Positions 59,214 through 64,000 of a stretch of 64,000 nucleotides of DNA are shown here, one piece after another. Source of the DNA: JAFGOG01 sp034429215. GTDB taxonomy: Bacteria > Chloroflexota > Anaerolineae > JAAYZQ01. Under the pieces are notes generated by a model. The model was not told the DNA's origin. It was given only the letters and a program-made list of their open reading frames with translations, and did not search any database. The translations under genes were made by a program, and so were the position numbers. Position 1 is the stretch's first letter; every line of letters begins with the position of its first letter. The stretch is from NCBI GenBank assembly GCA_034429215.1, contig DAOUGI010000066.1, positions 62,001 through 126,000 on the forward strand, written 5' to 3'.

Positions 59214-59744
59214 TCACGCCAGGCGCTGATCGCACTGGTCGCGGTAGCCGCAGCTCAGGCAGCGCCGTGGCTCGTCGTGGCTGCGTTCCATGCCCTCATC
59301 GTCAGTACGCAGGCCACGGCGCATCGCTTCGAGGGTGTCCACCACCTGCGCGCGCAGGGCGGGGGTGTAATCGACCTCAAACGCCTTGTCGGCGTACTTG
59401 ATGATGCCATAAGGCACCGTCCGGTTTTCCTGCTCCTCCACGAGCAGGCAATAGGCCGCCAGTTGGAGCGTGTGGGCGGCATAGGGCTGCTGGGGGGCAG
59501 CGCCCGACTTGACCTCTACGGGAACGACTCCCGCGGGGGTGCTGACCAAGTAATCCGGCTTGCCGGTGAGCCGGTATCGGCGGGAGAAGAGAGGGCGCTC
59601 GCAGCGGTTCCAGGCGCCGGTGTCTACGTAGGCGATGCGGCCCACCGGCAGGCCGGTGTCGCGATAGCTCCTCCTGGCGCGAGCCAGCAGCCACAGGCCA
59701 AGGCCGGCCAGCGCCAGGGCGATGAGAAAGAGCCAGATCGCCAC
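59214..59744 (-). CDS. Membrane-anchored PD-(D/E)XK nuclease, Cas4-like C-terminal half
   Basis: A 176-residue protein with one N-terminal membrane span (AIWLFLIALALAGLGLWLLA) and a Cas4/DUF83-type nuclease core. LTGKPDYLVSTPAGVVPVEVKSG gives the D-xn-E-x-K signature; YAAHTLQLAAYCLLVEEQ follows, and CLSCGYRDQCDQ near the end is the C-terminal Cys cluster motif. The first Cys-containing helix of Cas4 is absent here and is found on the separate gene upstream. GTG 59744 follows the upstream stop by one base. No CRISPR array or other cas gene is near. It may be an RecB-like exonuclease in DNA repair at the membrane. Confidence 0.82.
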   Translation of the reverse strand: MAIWLFLIALALAGLGLWLLARARRSYRDTGLPVGRIAYVDTGAWNRCERPLFSRRYRLTGKPDYLVSTPAGVVPVEVKSGAAPQQPYAAHTLQLAAYCLLVEEQENRTVPYGIIKYADKAFEVDYTPALRAQVVDTLEAMRRGLRTDDEGMERSHDEPRRCLSCGYRDQCDQRLA

Positions 59745-59745
59745 G

Positions 59746-60015
59746 TCAGCCGCCTGCGCTCACGATCAACCACACGGCGAGGGCTGCCGCCAGGGCCACA
59801 GCGGCCACCACCAGCAGGGCCAGAGCCAGCCGCCGCAGCCGGTAGGCGCCTTCGACGGTGCGCCCGTGGGCGCGGTGCCGGGCGGTGCCGGCCTGCATCG
59901 CCTCTATGTTGGCCGAGCGATAGCCCATCACCCGCCCCAGCCACCACGCCCGGGCGCAATAAGCATATTGGGACAGCTCGCTGGCCCGAATCAGATCGTC
60001 ATCCCCGTGACTCAT
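59746..60015 (-). CDS. Cas4-like N-terminal half with a membrane span
   Basis: An 89-residue protein; ATG 60015 has GGGAG upstream, partly formed by the end of a palindromic repeat. The chain reads LIRASELSQYAYCARAWWLG, GTARHRAHGRTV, the typical start of Cas4/DUF83 nucleases with the first cluster Cys. It then ends in a membrane segment (LALALLVVAAVALAAALAVW). With the gene at 59214 it appears to make up one split nuclease, each half with its own membrane anchor. The pair is adjacent and read in order. Confidence 0.8.
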   Translation of the reverse strand: MSHGDDDLIRASELSQYAYCARAWWLGRVMGYRSANIEAMQAGTARHRAHGRTVEGAYRLRRLALALLVVAAVALAAALAVWLIVSAGG

Positions 60016-60022
60016 CGTTCTC

Positions 60023-60067
60023 CCTGTGCCGCATGCCGGTTCGATCGGCTTTGCCAATCCTGGCGGC
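60023..60067. repeat. 45-nt composite palindromic element (intergenic)
   Basis: CCTGTGCCGCATG, then a GATCGGC-TTT-GCCAATC hairpin core, then CTGGCGGC. Lies between the transporter stop and the Cas4-like start on the minus strand. Confidence 0.65.
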
Positions 60068-60069
60068 GC

Positions 60070-60966
60070 TTACGCCACCAGGATAATGCCTGCCGTCGCC
60101 AGCAGCGTGCCCATCAAGGTCCACAGGTTGGGCCGCTCGCGCAGAAACAATACGGCCAACGGGATCGCAATCAACGGCGCCGTGGAGGTCAGGACGGCGG
60201 TTCGCCCGGCGCCGACCATCTGGATCGACAGGACAAAGAGCAAGCTGCCCAGGCCGGTGCCGACAAAACTGGCCACGACGATTGCCAGCCACGAGCGCCG
60301 GTCGAGCTCCCGCAGATCCTTGAGCCTGCCGCGGGCCAGCGCAAGCCCGAGCATCATCAGGGCGGCCATCGGCTGGCGGACGCTGTTGGCGACGACCGAG
60401 TCCATGCCCGCTGTCGCCGGCTTTAGGATTACCTGGCCGATCCCCCACGCCACCGAGGTCAACAGGGCGAGCAGCAGCCCGATCCGCTGTCGCCGGTGAT
60501 CGACCGGCCCGGTCTTGCTCGAAGGGGTAGACCTGCTCACCAGGACGACGCCCGCGATCACCAGGATCGCCCCGGCAACTAGGCTCCAGCTCAGCGGCTC
60601 TTCGATAAACAGGGCGGCCAGCAGCACGGCCCACAGCGGGTTGATGCTGGCCACCGGCATGGTCCACGACACCCCCGCCATATCCAGGCTGCGAAAGTAG
60701 AGGAGGTCGCCCACGATCAGCAGCGTCGCCACCGACAGGAACAGCCACAGCCATTGTTCGGCCGGGACCGCCGCTATGGCTTCAATGCCGCCAAAGAAGG
60801 GGAGCAGGCCCCAGAAAAAGGCGGTCGAAATGATGCAGCGGATGAGGTTGAGCGGGACAACGTGAAGCCGCTTGACGCCCCACCCCATCAGCACGCTGGA
60901 AAAGGCCCACAGCAGGGCGCTGAGCAGTGCAATAGCTTCTCCGCTTATCATCGTCGAAGATGACAT
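60070..60966 (-). CDS. EamA/DMT family transporter
   Basis: A 298-residue membrane protein with ten spans in two EamA repeats: ALLSALLWAFSSVLMGWGVK starts the first (about residues 1-140), and LLLALLTSVAWGIGQVILKP the second (about 160-298). Such drug/metabolite transporters export amino acids, nucleotides or sugars. The start ATG overlaps the previous stop by one base (TAATG), so it is co-translated with the dehydratase-like gene. The substrate is unknown. It ends with a palindromic repeat before the next gene. Confidence 0.88.
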   Translation of the reverse strand: MSSSTMISGEAIALLSALLWAFSSVLMGWGVKRLHVVPLNLIRCIISTAFFWGLLPFFGGIEAIAAVPAEQWLWLFLSVATLLIVGDLLYFRSLDMAGVSWTMPVASINPLWAVLLAALFIEEPLSWSLVAGAILVIAGVVLVSRSTPSSKTGPVDHRRQRIGLLLALLTSVAWGIGQVILKPATAGMDSVVANSVRQPMAALMMLGLALARGRLKDLRELDRRSWLAIVVASFVGTGLGSLLFVLSIQMVGAGRTAVLTSTAPLIAIPLAVLFLRERPNLWTLMGTLLATAGIILVA

Positions 60967-62216
60967 TAGCCACCGGTAGGGGCGGGGTTTCCCCGCCCTT
61001 CACCGCGTGGCTGCCCTTCGAGGAGGTCGAGGAACGCCTGGATGCGGTTGTTGATCGGCTCTTCGGCGTAGAGCCGGGTGTCGCACATGTCGGCTTCGAG
61101 GATCAGGCCCGGCGCCCCGGTCCGCTCGCTCACCTGCCGGAGCAGCTCATATTGGCCCAGGGAATAGGGCTTGCAGGAGCGGTTCGAATGCAGGACGATG
61201 CCGTCGACGGCGAACCGGCTCACCAGGTCGGCCATCATCGCCGCGCGGACCTCCAGGCTCTGGTTGATATAAACGGTGGTGTAAGTGCGGGCCAGGCTCA
61301 GGATCGGATCGCCGGCGTCGACCGACGTCGACCAGGCGTTGGTGTAGGTGTCCACCACAAAGCAGGCGCCGGCCTCGGAAAAGAGGTTGAACAGCCGGAA
61401 GAGCTTGTACCAGATGGCAATGTTGTCCCACAACAGGCGATAGCGCTCTTCAAAGACGGCGCCTTGGCCCTTTGCCACCCGCTCCTCGACCTCTGCCTTG
61501 AGCTTGCGGTAGTAGCTCACCGCGTCGCCGGTGCCGCGCAGGACGACGATGGGGGCCATGGCCAAAAAGAGATCGGGCGCGTTGAGCGGCGAGGGCCGGG
61601 CCCGGCACATCTCCCGGATGTCACGCCACAAAGTCACCGTCTCGTTAGATAGGAGCAAGGTCTTGGCGAACTTTTTCTCATTGAGCTTGTGGTCGGTGTG
61701 CTGTGTGACCCAGGCGATCAGATCCTCCAATTGGGCGGCGACGTACTGCACGGTGTGATCCGGCAGGCCGGGCTCGTGCTGGTAGGGCGCATCGAGGAGA
61801 AAGAGCGGCACATTGAGCTGTTGGGCCAGGGCCTGGTACCACTTGACGACGGTGCCGCAGATGTTGTTGGAGGCCACCAGCAGGTCGGGGCGCGGCAGGC
61901 CGCCCTGCGGCGCCTTTCGCCGATCCATCACCGAGCCGATGTGGCAGCGGGCGTAGGAGCACAGGTCAGGGCTAAAGCCCTGCTCTTCGGCCACCTGAGC
62001 AAGGGGCACGGCCGCCCGCTGCGCGCCGACCAGCGCTCCATAGTTTTCCGGGTAGACTGTGGCCACGCCCATGGCGATCAGGATCTCTACCGGCGCGCCG
62101 CTGGTGACCCAGGCCAGCGGCCTGACCTTGCCCACCAGCTTGCGCGTGGCATAGTAGCGCGTCATCAGGCGGGTCAGATCTTTCGAGCTCTCCAGCTTGC
62201 GATAGTTGCGCGGCAT
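60966..62216 (-). CDS. 2-hydroxyacyl-CoA dehydratase family protein (HgdB/FldC-like)
   Basis: A 416-residue protein of the HgdB/BcrC/FldC family. Conserved segments are AWVTSGAPVEILIAMGVATV, the cluster Cys regions CSYARCHIGSV and SNNICGTVVKWYQ, and HSNRSCKPYSLGQYE. These enzymes need a partner subunit and an ATP-driven activator (HgdC type), and neither is seen in the window. The dehydration chemistry is therefore uncertain; other members reduce aromatic rings. It is the first gene of a small operon with the EamA transporter, behind a promoter with an internal palindrome. Confidence 0.82.
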   Translation of the reverse strand: MPRNYRKLESSKDLTRLMTRYYATRKLVGKVRPLAWVTSGAPVEILIAMGVATVYPENYGALVGAQRAAVPLAQVAEEQGFSPDLCSYARCHIGSVMDRRKAPQGGLPRPDLLVASNNICGTVVKWYQALAQQLNVPLFLLDAPYQHEPGLPDHTVQYVAAQLEDLIAWVTQHTDHKLNEKKFAKTLLLSNETVTLWRDIREMCRARPSPLNAPDLFLAMAPIVVLRGTGDAVSYYRKLKAEVEERVAKGQGAVFEERYRLLWDNIAIWYKLFRLFNLFSEAGACFVVDTYTNAWSTSVDAGDPILSLARTYTTVYINQSLEVRAAMMADLVSRFAVDGIVLHSNRSCKPYSLGQYELLRQVSERTGAPGLILEADMCDTRLYAEEPINNRIQAFLDLLEGQPRGEGRGNPAPTGG

Positions 62217-62254
62217 TTCTTACTCTTCCGGCCTCTACGGGTCTGTGTGGCGCT

Positions 62255-62284
62255 ATTATACCATAGCTTGACTATGGGCAGCAA
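62255..62284 (-). promoter_or_regulatory. Promoter with operator-like palindrome
   Basis: On the minus strand: TTGCTG (62284-62279), 18-base spacer, TATAAT (62260-62255). The spacer holds the palindrome CCATAG-TCAAG-CTATGG (62261-62277), well placed for a repressor. Confidence 0.7.
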
Positions 62285-62319
62285 GTCCCCTTCCTGGGGA
62301 CAAGTCCCCTCCCTGGGGG
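62282..62319. repeat. Two 19-bp tandem repeats, each a hairpin
   Basis: CAAGTCCCCTTCCTGGGGA and CAAGTCCCCTCCCTGGGGG head to tail just upstream of the -35 element. A TCCCC/GGGGA core links them to the other hairpin repeats. Confidence 0.6.
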
Positions 62320-62334
62320 CAAGCACGGTCTTGG

Positions 62335-63573
62335 CTAGGCGCCGTCTCTGGGGCGGTCTCGCGGGAACAGGAAAAGGAAAGGCAGGCCAAGCAGCGGGAC
62401 GGCGGCGCTCACCGTAAAGGCCAGCCGCAGCCCGAACCGGTCGCCCAAAGCGCCCAACAGCAACACCGCCCCGGAGTTGATCATAAAGTTCAAAGCCCCG
62501 TAAATGCCGTTGGCCAAGGATCGGCTTTGCGGAAAGCTCTCCTGCACCAGGGCCATGATCGCCGGCGCGGTCGATAGGGATGTCAGCCCCAGCGCCGGCA
62601 GGAGCAGGAACTGTCCCCAATCCCCTGTGCCGCCTGCTTCTGGCGGCTTGGCAGCCAGGAAGGCGAACATGAACACGGGCGTCAACAGCAGCGACAGCGC
62701 CAAGATCAGCCGGCGACCCAGGCGATCGCTTAGAGCGCCGCCGAGCAGCGCCCCCACCACGCCCGCTGCCTGCAGCACCGACAGAGCCGCTCCGGCGCGC
62801 CACAGGGTGGCGCCCTCCTCGCTCAAGAAAACAGGCAGGTAGGTGGTCAAGGCTCCGATCATCAGCGCGCGCACCGCCAGGATCGCCGCCAGCGGCACCA
62901 GGAACGGCCCCATGCTGCGCAGCGCCTGCCAGGAGGCGGGCCGGTCGCCGTCTTTCGGGATGTGCATGGGCACACCCCTCAGCCCGAGGTAAACCAGCAG
63001 AGAGGCCAGGAATCCAAACGCCATCAGCCACGGTGTGCCTTGCAATCCAAGCTGGGCCACCGCCGTGACGACGATCAGCGGCCCCAGGGTCCGTCCCAGC
63101 TCGCCGCCGACCATCCAAAAGCCCATACCCCGGCCCAGCCGGTCGCCCGACAGGCGGCCGGCCATCACCGGGGCCACGGCGTGCAGGTTGGCCGAGTTGA
63201 GCCCGGCGGCGATGAGCAGCAGGGCCAGCGCGGCATAACCGGGGGCCACGCCGAGCAGGCTCATCGTCACGCCGGCTATGGCCGGGGCCAGGCTGACCAG
63301 GACGCGCAGGTCGGCCCGGTCGCCCAGGTAGCCGAGAACGGGCTGGAGGAGCGACGGGGCGTTCATGAACACGGTCAGCAGCCCGAGCTGCGTGTTGGAC
63401 AGAGCAAAGGCCTCTTTGAACGCCGGCAGCAGGGGCGGCAGGAAGGCGGTGTAGGTATCGTGGATCGCATGCCCGGCGGTGAGCGTCACCACCCGGCCTG
63501 TCTGGAACTGGTGGGGATCGCCTTCGAGCGGCGCGGGCTCTGCTTGAGCAGGGGCTATGGCCGTGCTGGACAT
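62335..63573 (-). CDS. MFS transporter
   Basis: A 412-residue protein with 12 spans. VVTLTAGHAIHDTYTAFLPP starts it, with YLGDRADLRVLVSLAPAIAG (MFS motif A region) and GGALSDRLGRRLILALSLLL at the second half. The family resembles Fsr/fosmidomycin-resistance-type exporters. AAGGAATATTATC lies before ATG 63573. A 24-nt palindromic repeat (62624-62647) sits in the central loop and encodes PPEAGGTG. Substrate unknown. Confidence 0.87.
   Translation of the reverse strand: MSSTAIAPAQAEPAPLEGDPHQFQTGRVVTLTAGHAIHDTYTAFLPPLLPAFKEAFALSNTQLGLLTVFMNAPSLLQPVLGYLGDRADLRVLVSLAPAIAGVTMSLLGVAPGYAALALLLIAAGLNSANLHAVAPVMAGRLSGDRLGRGMGFWMVGGELGRTLGPLIVVTAVAQLGLQGTPWLMAFGFLASLLVYLGLRGVPMHIPKDGDRPASWQALRSMGPFLVPLAAILAVRALMIGALTTYLPVFLSEEGATLWRAGAALSVLQAAGVVGALLGGALSDRLGRRLILALSLLLTPVFMFAFLAAKPPEAGGTGDWGQFLLLPALGLTSLSTAPAIMALVQESFPQSRSLANGIYGALNFMINSGAVLLLGALGDRFGLRLAFTVSAAVPLLGLPFLFLFPRDRPRDGA
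62624..62647. repeat. 24-nt palindromic element, in-frame copy
   Basis: CCTGTGCCGCCTGCTTCTGG then CGGC. Encodes PPEAGGTG, read on the minus strand, in a loop of the MFS transporter. Confidence 0.7.
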
Positions 63574-63641
63574 GATAATATTCCTTGCAAGAGGAGGATC
63601 GACGGTGGTCTGGAGGGCGGCGGAGCGCCCTCTGGACCCGT

Positions 63642-64000
63642 CTACCAGACGATATCTACGGGCGTGCCCACGGGAGCCCAGTTATACAGCGTTGCGGCGT
63701 TCTCGGTGCTGAGGATGACGCAGCCGTACGACACCCGCTGCCCCAGGTAGCCTCCCCACATGGTTTGGCCGCCGGGCCCGATCGGCAGGGCGTGGATGCC
63801 GTTCTGCAGGCTGCCGGCCCAGTAGATGCCCATCCAATAGGGCATCGTCAGGCTCCAGGTATAGGCGTAGGCGTTGGGAATCTTGTTCAGTATCTTGAAA
63901 TGTCCCACCACCGTCTCCTGGCCCGCCCGGCCGGTGGAGACGACCCAATTCCACACCATCTGCCCGCCCTGGTAGACGTACATCCGCTGCGCCGACAGAT
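63642..64000 (-). CDS. L,D-transpeptidase (YkuD), 5' end cut by window
   Basis: The frame stays open to the last base, with LSAQRMYVYQGGQMVWNWVV as first readable residues, so the N-terminus is outside the window. The catalytic region has IHALPIGPGGQTMWGG and the conserved S-x-G-C in QRVSYGCVILS with its active-site Cys. Family members cross-link peptidoglycan through 3-3 bonds or attach proteins to it. It lies 68 bases upstream of the MFS gene on the same strand. Confidence 0.9.
   Translation of the reverse strand, partial: LSAQRMYVYQGGQMVWNWVVSTGRAGQETVVGHFKILNKIPNAYAYTWSLTMPYWMGIYWAGSLQNGIHALPIGPGGQTMWGGYLGQRVSYGCVILSTENAATLYNWAPVGTPVDIVW

Noticed and set aside
59214..60015. CRISPR-associated cas4 with a CRISPR array nearby
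   Set aside because: No direct repeat-spacer array and no other cas gene is visible; the protein is a Cas4-like nuclease outside a CRISPR locus.

Overview
The window is about 64 kb of high-GC bacterial DNA. The gene families and style suggest a member of the Chloroflexota (Anaerolineae- or Caldilineae-like). Pointers are secreted proteins ending in a short YLP-type tail, B12-dependent radical SAM enzymes mixed with glycosyltransferases, a ferredoxin-linked Kor/Hdr energy cluster, and E. coli-like -35/-10 promoters. No rRNA, tRNA, phage or transposase gene was seen, so the placement is inference.

Region 1 (1-35.2 kb) is a surface-glycan assembly region, mostly on the + strand. It holds about a dozen GT4 and GT2 glycosyltransferases, three polytopic GT-C-like membrane proteins, two SAM methyltransferases, two B12-binding radical SAM enzymes, a flippase-like LPG-synthase-TM protein and a large FG-GAP repeat surface protein. 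Many genes overlap by 4-17 bases. Six proteins between 2 and 11 kb share an unnamed C-terminal tail (P-[LV]-[IVL]-G ... RR ... Y..P....Q...N, then a coiled coil). Some carry it on a glycosyltransferase; two or three are little more than the tail.

Region 2 (35.3-38.2 kb) encodes two secreted proteins. One has four repeats, a strong promoter and a strong terminator, and is a candidate abundant envelope or S-layer protein.

Region 3 (38.2-53.4 kb) is an energy-metabolism cluster: sucCD, 2-oxoglutarate:ferredoxin oxidoreductase (korD, korA, a korB-gamma fusion), a C_GCAxxG_C_C redox protein, an HdrA/NADPH-glutamate-synthase-like chimera, MvhD, an HdrC-HdrB fusion, a nucleotide-sugar dehydrogenase, and HdrA-MvhD. 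The hdrA gene is interrupted by one in-frame TGA exactly where HdrA proteins have a conserved cysteine. A hairpin with a GGTC loop follows 20 bases later and the second half has no ribosome binding site. The best reading is a selenocysteine-containing HdrA (Sec199). The cluster probably links 2-oxoglutarate oxidation, ferredoxin and a bifurcating Hdr-type complex.

Region 4 (53.5-64 kb) is mixed housekeeping: a DUF512 radical SAM protein, cmk, an rluB-type pseudouridine synthase and a patatin (all minus strand), then tldD (+), a split membrane-anchored Cas4-like nuclease pair, an EamA transporter, a 2-hydroxyacyl-CoA dehydratase-like protein, an MFS transporter and the end of an L,D-transpeptidase.

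Several families of short palindromic repeats are scattered through the window and many sit in frame inside genes. The main one is a 24-nt element (CCTGTGCCGCATGNTTCTGG then CGGC) that adds exactly eight codons per copy and occurs in five genes and one intergenic gap. Nine sigma70-like promoters with 17-18 base spacers and three intrinsic terminators could be placed by eye.
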